Shown: positions 32,969 through 46,755, counted from the stretch's first letter. The stretch: DNA of 64,000 nucleotides from Apostichopus japonicus (GCF_037975245.1 NC_092563.1:2878501-2942500); one strand, 5' to 3'. Numbers and translations are program-made. The notes: generated from the letters alone by a model not told the origin.

Positions 32969-35900
32969 TCAATATTGATAAAAATCACAAAGTTGAGAAC
33001 TCTCTTCGACAGTATCGTGTAGATTGGTTTTATAGTTTAATTCACATGTATACATGGCCGGTCTGTTGCCAGGCGACGGGGAAGCACTGCAGTAATTAAA
33101 AGATAGACATCTTGAGTTGGATGTACATTCGTCCGCACAAGCTGTCACGGATGTCGTCATGAACACTAAGAAAGAACTATCGGTCAATCTTTTACCCTTA
33201 GAGGATAAAGTGTATTCCCTTGATACAACATCCGGATGAAAATCTGAAGAAAAAAAAATTGAAAGAGAAGAAAAGAAAGGCAATAACAGAGGAAAAGATT
33301 AATTCTTTAAATAATAGTATCTAACCGCCCATACCCCCTCTATTTCTCTCTCTCCCTAGCAATATTCACTCCCTGATCTATCTTTGTGCTTTGTCGTATT
33401 TCCAAAAATTGTGTTAGTGGCTTTGTTCGTCAAACAGTTTACGCGCGCACTTGGCTAACATTTTCAGCTTCACGATTGAGGCTATCGAAGCTATACGCAT
33501 GTTACCATTTCGGCGCTCCACGTGATTCACGTGACTCCTGCTCCTAAGTCTCCAACAGCCCCATCTGTCTGACCGCTTTGGCAGTGTGCTTCATAGCGAG
33601 CCATACATGGTTGACTGCAGCACAGAGAAATCTATGTGTGTCCTCCGTTTAATGTATAACTTTACGTTTTCATGATTTTCCAAGCTTTTTTAAAATTGTT
33701 ATCTCGTTCCATTGCTTCTGTAAAGAGTGCGAGTATGGTGCTTAAAGGAATTTCAGGCCGAACTAAAACAGAGGAACAGTATTACGGATTCTTATTACAG
33801 GCGGACTACTACGTTTCACTGTGACAGTATCATCATATTTTGTAGCACTATTGACAAGAGAAAAGAAAAACTGTTTGTTTACTCACCAATGTGATAAACA
33901 AGTTGCCTAGATCCATCTCCACAGTATTGGTCTATGTTCCCTTTACATGGTTGCGCGCATTCCCATGCTGGCAGTTGGCCGTAAAATGAATACATTTCGT
34001 TGCCGCAATTGCACTGGGTAGATTTCCTCAATCCTACCATTACGTAATTAGCGGAATTACACGCTAACGTACAGTCGTACAGGTTGTTATCAATCTTAAA
34101 TTCAGTCCTGTACCCTGCTAGAGATTGTCTGTTATGATCACGAAAGCAGCCACGGTATTGTTCTGTAAAATAAAAGGGAATAAGACAAAGGGATTATTAG
34201 AAATATTAAAAGAAGAAAAAAAAAATCTGTATTAAATATAGAAAGAAAAAAAGACATATACTAATTGGAACGTGTCAAAATTCATACAACAAAAAGCGTT
34301 TTGATTCCATTTGTATATATAGGAAGAAATTTTACAGTCAAAAGGTGTGAGAGAAGCAATTCGTTAATGAAATGAGTGGGCGTGGCGGGCGGGGCGTGGC
34401 GGGCGGGCGGGCGGGGAGGTGGCGAGTTGGGGGTATTCATATGAGGCACATAACTTAAGAGAATCAAGAATATATTACTAAATTATCAACATGTGGTCCA
34501 AGTATTTCAATGAATCTAGCAATAAACAGCGGCGTAACAATTCAATTAACTTGGAAGCTTGGGACAGGAGATGGGGGTGGGGGGTGGGGAGGGGTGGGAT
34601 TATATGGGACCCCTAAAGCGAGTGCATCGAGCAACCATTCCCTAAGGACCATGATGTTTTTTTTTCTTACCAGTGGCCTCTTTGAGTGAGAATAGTTTAA
34701 TTTATGTAGTGCTATTACCATATTTGTTGTAGATATGGTACATTATCACCGCACAAGCGCAACGAGGAATAGCTTCGTTGCGTACACTTTCTTACCAAGG
34801 CTCAGCCGCCAAGTTATATGGAAACCGGTTTTCGCCTGCTATTCCGTACAATTCAGCGCCTAAGGTTCCATGCATATGGATTTCTTTGATAATCGACACT
34901 ATCTGCATTTATAGCGGCGATTATTTTACTCATGGGCGTACAGAATCTGTAAACTTTAAACAGTTATCTATTTAACAACGCTAAATTGGCCTATATGAAC
35001 ATTAATTTAGTACTCTTGTCGGACTGAGGGTTTAAAAAAAGAAAGAAAAAAAGTCGTTTGTCAATGGAGAATATCCTCAAACCCACGATTTTTTGTTTTC
35101 CTTTTACTCACAACGCTTTTTTCTTGGTCAAAAAAGTTGTTAAGAAAAGATATTTTGTAAGCTTTACAACCATGTAAAAATATATTTTCTGATTGGTTCG
35201 GTAATTTTATCGGACTCGCCTGTCATTGTTACGAAATTCAAGTGGAAGATCGCCATCTAATAGCTAATTGATATGCACAGTCATTGGATTTTGGTTTGTG
35301 CTACTGGATTCATTACATAAGTATTGAAATGCTTTAACGTTATGTTAGAATTGATTTCAGTCATACTAATCTATATATATCATATGATTCATCTCTTATA
35401 AACTAGAAAGCAATATTCTGTAAAAAATTACAGTTTTATGGTTATACTGACTTGGGCGTCGGTACTCTGCTACGGGGAATACCGTACTGTAATACAATTC
35501 CCACGCTATGAAAATTTCAAAGTGTATAGGCCTATCATCGAAGTATTTATAAGCCTATATGGTGTATAGGTAGTTCACACTTAATCGCACATAGGCTAGA
35601 GTTCTAACATAAGACATATGCGGCGAGTTACTTTCGAGTTACTATGGAGTGAAACAATAGTTTCTGTCACTGAAGATGTATAAAAGAATGTCACTGAAAG
35701 ACACGGTGAGTGCACGTACTGTATCAAAGGATTAAGTACAGAAAGATAGCAATGGCCAAGGCGATGAATTCCGCTTCGTTTGAATCCTATATATCTAACT
35801 TGACTGTACTATTACTAACGTAGCCTAGCCCATCAATACAATGCGTAGATATAGACCTTACGTTGGGCCTAGTAGTACTGGTAGTTTGGTACTAGAAGTA

Positions 35901-38900
35901 GGAAGGTGATCAACATATTGGTGCGATAAACCCTGCTTAAACTGAGCTGCAGTATAAATTAAGTTAAAGATGAAATGAAAATAATTAGGAATAACCACGG
36001 GTACGTGACTGTGTGAAGATCGGACTGTGATGTATATGTGCATTAAACATAGTACGTGTCTGCAGAAACATGACCTTAACCCTCTCCCCGCCCCTCCACC
36101 TTCACGCAAATGGCAAATCTCCCAAGGAATGAGTTTGTATCACAGAATCAGTGAAGTTCGTAGTGCGCAAGTGTAATTAATTCGACAAACGGCCCAAAAC
36201 GTTTCCATATGTTTTATAATAAATATTTTGCAAGCTTTACAACAATGTCAAAAGTTCGGACGAATGGTTGAGTAATTTCATCGTGCTCTCCTGTTTCTTA
36301 AAACGAAATTACAGTGACAGATAGCCATATAATAGCTAATTGATATCCCAACGGGTGTCAACAAAGACCACGTGACCAAAGTCTTACTTTTTTTTCGTTT
36401 CGCATGTGGAACGTCCACGTATGAATGTGCATGTGATATTGTGTTATCTTTGTATCACAGAAACGATGGTAAACGTATTGCGCAATGTTTATCACGTGAC
36501 AAACTGCCACCAATATTTCCATATAAGTGATACTGTGAACCTTTTGAACGCAATTTGTTTGGTTGTTAAGCTTGGGTTCCCTTTGGCTCCCAGGCCCGGA
36601 CGGCTTTGGCCCCTGGCGTTACATCGCTGATAATATTAGAACCGTCGAAACATTTCTTTAAAGGTGCTTCATGCGGTACTTTTGTAAGTAAAATTCAACC
36701 TTTGCAACATTTAGAATCAATCATACAAGAAGTTTACCGATATTATAGAAAGAGACAAAATGGAAACAGGTCAAGGTCGAAAACAACTGACTAAGATAGA
36801 ACCAGGACTTTTGAATAGTGGCTGCAGAAAAGTGTTCATGGAGGTCCCTTTATCTTGGAGACCCAATCTTGACTCGTCTGTTCAGTGGATAATATGACAA
36901 TGCTCAATAAGCTTACCTTTAGGCATCTGGCAAATAAAGTTGAAGAGGGCGCTAGTACAATCTTCTTCTTGGAAGGTTCCGGACACGCCCATCACTAGGC
37001 AACTATCAGATGAGATGACAGGGGGCTCACTGCTTCCAAAATCTGACGATAGGATAATAGAAACATCATAACTGTATCCTGTCAGCTATTTGATGGAAAA
37101 TATTGACTTAAGCTTTATATATACATTTTTTATATACGGAAAATATTTACTCAAGCTTTATATATTTTTTATATATTTTTTATTCAGTTTTTCGCCAGTC
37201 CAAGTATTACTTCAAGTTAATTGAATGCAATTGAGCGAGACAAGACGCCCTCCTAGATATTTACTCCAAACTTAACGTTTGTGAATGATGTATTTATATA
37301 TTTTCAGTTGTTTTTTAACGTCTCGGATGCAATTATCGTATTATAAATACAGGTCACTAAATCTTAAATTTCCAAGGCCGCCTTAAAAATTTCAGAGCGT
37401 TACTTTTGACTTAATTTGAAATGAAAGTTGATTACCACTCCCGTCGACAGCTGTGAACAACATTTTGATAATAAAGAGCTTTGTGTCGACGTTTGTCGAA
37501 GCTTCCAGCTAAAAAAGTATAAACAACAATATTTAACAACAGCAACAATTACAACAACAACATGCATTTAAAGCAACAGGGTTTGTTGCATTATATACTA
37601 AATCTATTTACTTCTCTGTGTCCCGTTTCTATACCAGTCCACCCAAGTAACCCACAAATTTATACCGTAATTCCCCTCTCCCCTTCACCCCATACCCACC
37701 TTCAACCCTGCACACCACTAGGGGAAGTGTGGCGCGTGTCAGCTACTGACTATTATATGCAAGTAATTGAAATGTATAATCAGCTGGGGTATTGTGTTTT
37801 ACTTTTTTCTTATATCCAAGCAATCACCGATCCCGAATGTTTCTGTACATACAAAATCCAAGTCTCAATGTAGATTGATTTCTTGATAGTTTACGGTATA
37901 TATCGCGAGATGCCAATACAATTTATGATCATGATTTAACCGAGTCTTACCTAAATACGGCGTCGTTGTACCATAACACGTCCACTGGTTTGTCACATCG
38001 CGATTGTCACAACCGATCCAGACATCGCGGTTTTGAAATAAATTTCTGATCACGTCCCTCTCCTCGGCTGTTTCGAACACTACTAGATCCGACACGGCTT
38101 TCTGGCAATACGCCTGCGCATCCTGCCAGTTATGTTTGGAGAGACTATAGTAGTAGCACTTGTCGTTAGAAATAACCCATCCCGGTGGGCAGTTGTCTGT
38201 AAATATGGAAGATGCATTTTATTCAGAAGTGAAAATATAAACCTACACATGCGCCATGATAATGATCAATGAACACGTGAAGTTAGCTCCCAAAACCCAG
38301 CATTATAGTAATGGCAATAATTTGATTTTTTTTGTAAATGGCATAATTATAGTGGATCATACTGTAACCATTTTGCTTAGAATTTAATCTCGGTGTTCCA
38401 TTTATATATTATGAAAGAGTGACACCGGTATACGACAATACAAGCAGGGACAGACGAGAAGAGAACGATTTTAAATAGGAACAGTCAGGTGGTTGTAGTT
38501 GATTTATTTATTTATTAGGAACAGTCAGGTGGTTGTAGTTTATTTATTTTTTAGGAACAGTCAGGTATTTGTGGTTTATTAATTGTTTTAATAGGAACAG
38601 TCAGGTGGTTGTAGTTTATTAATTGTTTTAATAGGAACAGTCAGGTGGTTGTAGTTTATTAATTGTTTTAATAAGAACAGTCAGGTGGTTGTAGTTTATT
38701 AATTGTTTCAGTAAGAACAGTCAGGTGGTTGTAGTTTATTAATTGTTTTAATAGGAACAGTCAGGTGAATGTAGTTTATTAATTGTTTCAATAGGAACAG
38801 TCAGGTGAATGGAGTTTATTAATTGTTTCAATAGGAACAGTCAGATGAATGTAGTTTATTAATTGTTTTAATAGGAACAGTCAGGTGGTTGTAGTTTATT

Positions 38901-41647
38901 GTTTTTAATAGGAACAGTCAGGTGGTTGGAGTTTATTAATTGTTTCAATAGGAACAGTCAGGTGGTTGTAGTTTATTAATTGTTTTAATAGGAACAGTCA
39001 GGTGGTTGTAGTTTATTCATTGTTTCAATAACAACAGTCAGGTGGTTGGAGTTTATTAATTTTTTCAATAACAACAGTCAGGTGGTTGGAGTTTATTAAT
39101 TGTTTCAATAAGAACAGTCAGGTGGTTGGAGTTTATTAATTGTTTCAATAAGAACAGTCAGGTGGTTGTAGTTTATTCATTGTTTCAATAAGAACAGTTA
39201 GGTGGTTGGAGTTTATTAATTGTTTTAATAGGAACAGTCAGGTGGTTGGAGTTTATTAATTGTTTCAATAGGAACAGTCAGGTGGTTGTAGTTTATTAAT
39301 TGTTTTAATAGGAACAGTCAGGTGGTTGGAGTTTATTAATTGTTTTAATAGGAACAGTCAGGTGGTTGTGGCTTATTAATTGTTTTGATAGGAACAGTCA
39401 GGTGGTTGGAGTTTATTAATTGTTTTAATAGGAACAGTCAGGTGGTTGGAGTTTATTAATTGTTTCAATAGGAACAGTCAGGTGGTTGGAGTTTATTAAT
39501 TGTTTCAATAGGAACAGTCAGGTGGTTGGAGTTTATTAATTGTTAGAAAGTGTGTAGCATATTTCGGTCAAAATCAAATTCTCGTATATAGCGGAGAGAT
39601 GAACTGTTCAAATGTTGGTGGTATGTTGTCAATACATCTGGCAACAGTGGAGTGAATGACGTCATATAGGCAATTGAATTGGAGATGTATTATAAAGCGG
39701 TTTGTTTTATTATATTTCAATTATTTATCTACAGAAGAAAAGTAATATTTCTACGAAAACAAAGAAAATATTTATTATAAATGAACTTCTAAAAACAGAC
39801 AACATTGACACCTGAAACAAACATTTGCAAATGTATATCAGGTTTCGTGTAGAAATCAACAAGAACATTAAATTGTGAAAGTAAAACTTTTGAAGAATAT
39901 CTACAAAACTGCTACCGATATCCTAGAGTTTAAGGGAGGGTTACAGTCGGTCAAAATAGTTTACATTCATCAAACATATCTCTATTTAAAGGTACAAGAT
40001 ATAAAGTATAGGGGGTGGGGTGGTGGGGGGGTCAACCAATATTGTAAAATAGTTGTTCTCTCTGAGAGAAGGGTTCATTGTGCTGATACAGGAATCTCGA
40101 TCTTTTTAAAGAGCCTTCTACTTTAAATGAAGATTTAACTGGGGTCGGTCAGTCAGTCAGTTTTGCTTTGGTAACAAATTTACTTACTGAATCTATCAAC
40201 GGTCAACTTGTCCAATTTAGCTTCACAGATAAATGTCTTTTTTCTGGAACATAGTCGAGTTTTTGCACGAAGCATGTTGTCGAATGAAGTACAACCCAAT
40301 ACGGAATCTTCTGGTGGCTCATCCCATCCTGAGGAAGGGGTGGAGAAATATAAACGATCAAGAACTATATATATATTAAAGTCGTATTTATGCGCTTGAT
40401 TAACCATCTTGTTCAACATCATAGAACTGGAGAGGAATAAAAAATAGCAAGTCTTGTACGTTGTCTTACAGGAGCTGACATCAAACTAGTTAAACTCCGA
40501 ACATCGGTGAGACTCGGAACGTTTATCAGAGAAAGCAAATCGCAAGATCACTTCAAAACAAGATAGATCCTATGTGCATCCTTTAGCACAAATTCTAGTA
40601 TTAGAATGCTTTTCAACAAAACGGAACTATTTTTAAATTACTTATTTTGTTAACTTCTCAACAGAAGAGCTCAGATTTGTTGAAATAACAAAACAGTCCC
40701 AGTTCATTTCAAAGATGGGGGGAAAGGGTTCCTTTTCATTTTTTCATTGACAAAGAGAGCCCTTTTATTTATTTAAGAAAAAGAAAAGCCACTTTTGAGA
40801 TTGTTCATCCCCGCCCGGCTCCCTTCGTCTTTGGAACAGACTTGACCTACCTGGTAGAATTGTCATATTCGTCCATCTGCATACGTAGTGAGTTCCATCC
40901 ATTTCTCTGTTAGAGCAACCGATCCACATGTCAGCTACATCAAAGCTATCGTTGACCGCTCGGACCTCCTCTTCGGTATCAAACACCAGTAAATTACCTC
41001 CAAAGGATTGACAGTATAATTCTGCTAGTTCCCAATGTAGACGATCAGTTGGCATAACATAACACGTATCGTTGAACCGAACCCAACCAGGTGGACAGTT
41101 TGTACCTTTATGGAAGTAATATTATAAAAAGGAAACCGATGCAAGCTACAGTCGACAAGAATTCTACTCCGTTATTTCCTTTTATTGAGTCGATATGTAT
41201 TCCGTTAATTGCATAAAATCTGACGTAGTAATAGCAGCAGTATAGTAGTAGAAGTAGTAATAGAATTAAAGGGTATATAGTACTACTAGTAGTAGCAATG
41301 GTAGTAGTGGTAGTCGTAATAGTAGTGGTTGAAGTACTAGTAGTGGTAGTAGTACTCGTCGTTATGGTAGTAGTATAAGTGGTAATAGAAGTAGTAATAG
41401 TAGTTGTAGAAGTAGTAGTAGTAGTTGTAGAAGTAGTAGTAATAATAGTAGTAGTAGTAGTAGTACAAGTAGTAGTACAAGTAGTAGTAGTAGTGGTAGT
41501 AGAAGTAGTAGTAGTAGTAGTGGTAGTAGTAGTAGTAGTAGTACAAGTAGTAGTACAAGTAGTAGTAGTGTTAGTAGTAGTAGTAAAGGCAGCAGTAGTG
41601 GTAGTAGTAGAAGTAGTAGTAGTAGTAGCAGTAGTAGTAGTAGTAGC

Positions 41648-41699
<52 letters not shown>

Positions 41700-42832
41700 A
41701 TGGCAGTAGTAGTAGTAGTATAAGTGGTAATAGAAGTAGTAAGAGTAGTAGTAGTAATGGTAGCCTATAGTCGTAATAATAGTAGCCGTAGAATAAGTAG
41801 TAATAGTATTAGTAGTAATATTAGTAGTAGTAGTAAACGTAGTAATAGTAGTAGTCGTTGTAATAGTCGTAGTAATAGTTGTATTGGAAATAACAGGAGT
41901 AGTAGCACCCCGAAGGTCCTAACATAAAAATAAATACCAATGTTATCCATTAACATTTTATTTTGCAATCACATTAGGAATTATCTTTGGAAAATGGTAA
42001 TCGTTTCGGAAACGATGTTGTTTTCAAATAACTTACTAACATCGCTGGTCGACACGAGTTCATTCGGTTCGGCTTCACAAACAAAATGGCGTACTGAGAG
42101 ACAGGATATATCTTCCAGAACATTGTTTATTCTAACAATGAGACAATTATCTCTATGTAGTGTATCATTCGTTGGAGGGGTCCCCCATCCTGTTTTTTTT
42201 TGGGGGTAGAAAGTAGACATGTAAAAGTAAAAGTAAAACGAAAAACAACGACAGTACTATAACCAATATACCGGTTTATTACACAAGTTCTCTTCTATGA
42301 GGGATATAGATAGAGGCAGTGCCATGGTTAGAGGAAAGGACCTGATGTGCCAGCCCGAATCTCACTACATTTACCATGAGTAGTGTGCAACATATGCCTG
42401 TAGGGTGATCAAACCTAAAGAAGGCCGTATTATAATTGTCCGCATGCCATTCTTTTGGCAGGGCGGTTTGAAATTTTTGTGAGAGGAATCTGGCCAGCAA
42501 CATCTTATTGAGAACGCCTGTTTTAAGATGGTACAAAATTCGTTCATATTGTTCTGCTAAAAAGACAGCATGTCACCCATAAGGTCCGTCTACGGAAAGT
42601 AATGCAGAACGCTATAAATAAGAAAGCAAGGGGTGCCAAAAAAAAAAGAGGGGGTAAGGGGGGGGAGATTATGTTACCAAGACATATATAGGGTAACGCG
42701 CTAGAATGGAAAACGACTGATTTTACTGCGTCATAATTTGTGTGACGGAATACAATTGAATTTCTTGAGCCAAATTGCCTATAAAAGGAAAAGAATTAAC
42801 TTGCCCTTAAACGGGTAAAATATATTACAGAC

Positions 42833-42898
<66 letters not shown>

Positions 42899-43829
42899 GC
42901 AATTTAATATATTTTATTTTTTTATATATAACTTGACATATAGTTCCCTTGGCCATGTATAATGCGTGGAAAACGAACAAACTTTGTCAGCGCAAGTTAC
43001 GAGGGAAAAAACTTGAGATTGTACACTCACGGATGGCGTCACTTAAAGTTTCATTGTAACACAGCCATGTTGATTCCGTTTGTTTATCCGTACATCCCAA
43101 CCATATCCCCTCGGATACAATCATATCTCTCAGGTCAATCATTTCTTGTTCCGTTTCCAGTACAACCAGATGAGCTCCCCGCAGATAGCACCAAACGTTA
43201 GCTTCATCCCAAGAATGCTTCAACCCGTCTGCATAAATGTAACAGTGGCCGTTAAGCAGGGTCCAACCATCGGGACAATTCTCTGCATCTTATAGAAAAT
43301 AAAAATAGAACACAGTTACGTACATGAATGCATTCATGCCACACCCTCCGTGTTTGTTTAAACTAACTCCTCCCCCTTCCTTCGATTCTCTCTATGCTCA
43401 TTCTATCTCCCAACCCCCCCCCCCCCTTCCTTCAATCCTTTCCCTCGTTGTCATTCCATCTATCACTCCCCCCTCGATCCTCCCTCTCATTGTCATTCTA
43501 TCAACCACCCCCTCCTCCCATATGATCATTTATTTCATTGTCAGCCTATCTGCCCCCCCCCCATTCGACAATTACAATTGCCTGACGATGGAGTGGTGAC
43601 CACTCCGAAATATAGCAGTATGTCGTTGTTAAAAATATTCGCTTGTTTATCTTTTATATTATATATATACTATATATTATCTTTTATATTATATATATAT
43701 ATACACACACATATATATATATATTTATATATATATATATATATCTATATAAATATATATATAATATATATATATATCTATATATATATAATCTATATAT
43801 ATATAATCTATATACATATAATCTATATA

Positions 43830-43878
<49 letters not shown>

Positions 43879-44603
43879 AAAGATAAACAAGCGAATATTT
43901 TTAACAACGACATACTGCTATATTTCGGAGTGGTCACCACTCCATCGTCAGGCAATTGTACAAGATCAATTAAATACAAGGGCTAATATACATCCAAAGA
44001 CGACAATAGTGATAAGCATGAGTGATTTTTAAACTAGGAATGATTAGAACAACCAGCACATTTTTTTAGTGAATATTTTCAACTTAGGAATGAATAGAAC
44101 AACCAGCAATAAAAAGTAACTAGGGATTAGAATAGCTCCAACCCGTAGCTCGCTACATTTCTATTTAGGTCAGCATTTAAGGCTTTTATTAGGAGACTCT
44201 CGTTAATCTTCCTCCTGGGAACCACTGGGGTTCATTACCAATGGTGGCACAATGGTCAACAAAAGTTTTGTTGACCATTGTCTACTTTTGAAAACTCGTG
44301 AAATTATGAAGATCACTTAACGTAATTAATCCGAAAAATTTAATAAATGAAAGGTAATCTGGATTTTTAATTATTCAAGTAATGAATTAATCCTAAGTAA
44401 TAAATTCATAGTCGATAAGGCTTGTCACATGTGATGTTAAGCTCCAGTTCGGTATTTTCTCTGCACCAATATGCCTACTTGCAAAAATGTGAAGATTCCT
44501 TTGTTTTAAACAAATTTAATATAGTTATACCTGAAATAATTTGTAACTTACTTGTATTTTCTTGGAGAAATGAAGCTACAAGCAAGAAGAGTAATAAATT
44601 CAT
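32969..44603 (-). CDS. Secreted CTLD3-WSC-PAN lectin-like protein, paralogue C
   Basis: Nine exons in transcription order: signal peptide 44603-44552; lectin 1, 43282-43031 and 42189-42037; lectin 2, 41105-40851 and 40328-40188; lectin 3, 38196-37951 and 37042-36917; WSC 34162-33887; PAN/apple 33243-32969, ending TGA. All introns are phase 1, with 1776 nt and 591 residues. The start MNLLLFLLVAS gives a short signal peptide. The WSC and PAN exons are exactly as long as in gene A (276 and 275 nt), as is the first lectin 3 exon (246 nt). Lectins show NCPPGW, FGGNLLVFDTEEE, W(I/L)GC and closing FxCE/Q. WSC has eight cysteines with QCNCGNEMY. PAN has RCLSFNYC and TCELNYK. No membrane anchor is seen. 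The lectin 1 acceptor is ambiguous between 43282 and 43288 (6 nt apart, same phase). Function is unknown; extracellular recognition is inferred. Confidence 0.88.
34163..36916. other. Gene C intron with a dispersed direct duplication
   Basis: Segments at about 35150-35285 and 36215-36350 are diverged direct copies, sharing ATATTTTG(T/C)AAGCTTTACAA and TAATAGCTAATTGATAT. A GGGCGTGGCGGGCGG-type GC-rich run lies at 34374-34425. No other feature. Confidence 0.55.
38476..39541. repeat. Intronic minisatellite, 40-bp unit, about 26 copies
   Basis: The unit is AGGAACAGTCAGGTGGTTG, then (T/G)AGTTTATTAATTGTTT(T/C)AAT. It lies in the gene C intron between 38197 and 40187 and is very homogeneous, hence probably recent or length-variable. 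Confidence 0.95.
41227..41900. repeat. GTA/TAG trinucleotide array
   Basis: About 0.67 kb of imperfect AGT triplets in the gene C intron between 41106 and 42036. Poly-Val and poly-Tyr frames through it are artefacts. Confidence 0.95.
42836..42895. repeat. AT dinucleotide microsatellite
   Basis: Pure TA run in the gene C intron between 42190 and 43030. Confidence 0.95.
43574..43959. repeat. Long palindrome with two inverted hammerhead-like motifs
   Basis: The arms 43574-43660 and 43873-43959 are reverse complements over at least 87 bp around an AT-rich centre. Each arm (+ strand left, - strand right) contains the hammerhead order CTGACGA, a 7-bp stem GGAGTGG/CCACTCC closed by a TGA loop, GAAA, a 5-bp stem ATATA/TATGT (one wobble pair) around GCAG, then GTC. 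On + these are CTGACGA 43582-43588, GAAA 43607-43610 and GTC 43622-43624. An extra T precedes stem II, and stem I is short and imperfect, so activity is unproven. It lies in intron 1 of gene C. Confidence 0.6.
44127..44222 (-). mobile_element. Possible C-terminal remnant of a Penelope-like element ORF
   Basis: The - strand reads RRKINESLLIKALNADLNRN followed by VASYGLELF and a stop. The E-x-L-x-I then LN pattern is typical of the C-terminal GIY-YIG endonuclease region of Penelope-like retroelements. It stands about 170 bp before, and on the same strand as, the right-arm hammerhead-like motif, as expected near the 3' end of such an element. It is only about 30 residues long, so the assignment is tentative. 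The word GGAATGA(A/T)TAGAACAACCAG occurs twice between 44036 and 44108. Confidence 0.45.
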
Positions 44604-46755
44604 GATCAATGGTGCTGGAATCAGTCCGTTTCTCTCAATTGTGTATTAACTAACAGTGTGTGCAATTCACATGAAGATGTGCCCTCAAACTAACATTCTA
44701 CGCATGCGCTTAACACCCTGGAAAGTAAATTAATTTATTATTAAATTTAAAATAACTTTAGAAATCAATTTTTTGGAAACGCATAAAAAGTACATATATA
44801 TGTTTTTTTTTTTTACAGTTAGCATATTTCGATTTTCCAATTTCATGATAATGTTCTTACAAAGGATTCGATAATTTCAGGAAAAAAGCAGATATACATT
44901 GTGAATTTATCATCTCTTTGCTGAGAGAGGAATTGATCCATTTTAATTGACGTCTTTGAATTCAATTTGGTATTTAATAATGTAAGCATTTTTTGAAGCA
45001 TGTCGATGGATTATATTACGGGCATATGAACAACTTTTGAACATGGTGGAAACACTCTAGCACGGTTTAAGTAATTTTCTACTGTTTTTTTTTTTTTTTG
45101 GATAGATATTTTTTTTTTGTGGATAGCTTTTCTTGGTCAAATTGCCTCCCTGATGATAAAATTACCACAAATTTGTTACCATAGAAATAACGTTATAACG
45201 AAAAGGAAAGGAATGGCGATTAGTGTAAATAAGTGTTAATGTGTATTTATTATTGTTTTTGGGGGGAGGGGGGATGGGGGGGGTAATGTATGGGTGCAGA
45301 GGTGAGGGCTGTGAGCATTACCCAATGTCATTAATCACAATTTGCAAGACATTACAATGTGCTATAAGAGAAAGTAGAATCTATTTCTGTCTGACGTTTC
45401 TACTTAATATTACTTTTTCTACCTTCTGAGATATATAATATTCATGAGCGATTTTAATATTCATGAGCGATTTAAATATTCATGAGATATATTTACATGA
45501 ATGAGGTATAACTTAAAGACGTTCATCAATTACAGGCTGATAAGAGAACTTGATTTAACTGGTGGCATGTATTTAATGCTAATATGAAAGAAAACAAAAT
45601 GAAAGAACAACGAAATTAGTAGCATCGAGTGACATCACTAATTGGATAACTAACATCTCGACCTTTTATTATCTGTTCGTTATGCACACATGACGATGAC
45701 CACACAGTGACAGTCTCGATGCAAGGGGACTGGGGTCGAGAGCGGATCAGTCGTTTGGTTTTTCGTGACCAGATTCTTTCTTTGGTGACTTTCCTTACAA
45801 AGAATGTTGGTTTTTACAAATTATTGAATAAATTTTAATCTGAATTTGAATAATACCGTAGGCTGGGTATTTTGACAAATTTTCGTTTTCGTCACAAATT
45901 GACTTTCAAAATGGTAGACAATGAAGATTCTAAACCTCCAATTTTTAAATATATTTTTTTATATATTTTATTTATTATTTTTATTACAAAGGAAAGAATC
46001 TGCAAAAATAGAGACACAGAAAAACGACATAATCAAAACTTTAATGGTTTGAATAGATTTAGAAGTGTATTTACAAAACTGCGTGAAAGGTGTTATGTTA
46101 ACACTTTTCCAAAAGTTAACATTTTTATATTTAATACAAACCTCGAGCAATAATAAGAAACTAAATTACTAAGGGAGAAAAAATGTACGCTGGCCGTTTT
46201 CATTTCAAAGCTTCATGGAAGAAAGGTTGGCCTGCTAATAGCGGTATAGAGGAATTCGACAGTATTATCGTATTTGTTTAGACTAGATTGGCGTTCCATA
46301 GAGCAGATGCTTGTCGCATCATCATCATGTTGGTGATATTCACAAGGGTAGAACATGCGGGTACAAATCTTAGGAAAAATATAGTGAAAAGGAGGTTTAC
46401 TAATTTTTTTTTTTAAATGTCGTGATGTTTCATTTTAGTTGATGGAAAGAGAAGTTAGGTCCAAATGAAGATCAAGGCGACATAACAATTAGGAACGGTG
46501 GTTGTAAAGTAAACAAATGAGGAGGGGGGAGGGGGGGCGGTGGCAGCTGTCTTGAGAGTCTTGAAAAAGTTTGTATATTTCAAAACGTAATTTCTTAACG
46601 TAGCAAGAAATATTCTTCTTTCCTTTTCTTTTTGTGGCTCCATGGTCTCTTCGTTCGATATCACTATAGTAACCAATTACCTTGGCAACAGAGTAAATGC
46701 TTATAGCGCGCGTAGAAGCCTACTATAGTATATTGATTGACCCAGGCGGTAGACC
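44604..46755. other. Intergenic region between lectin gene C and CA8
   Basis: It should contain the gene C promoter and the CA8 3' UTR. ATTCATGAGCGATTT is repeated near 45440-45480. A 93-residue AT-rich + strand frame at 45872-46153 has no recognisable family features and I do not call it. No clear polyadenylation choice for CA8. Confidence 0.4.

Noticed and set aside
41379-41723. A 114-residue valine-rich frame
   Set aside because: Translation of the GTA microsatellite.
45872-46153. A 93-residue + strand frame in the gap between gene C and CA8
   Set aside because: AT-rich composition, hydrophobic run driven by TTT/ATT codons, no family resemblance and no supporting splice context.
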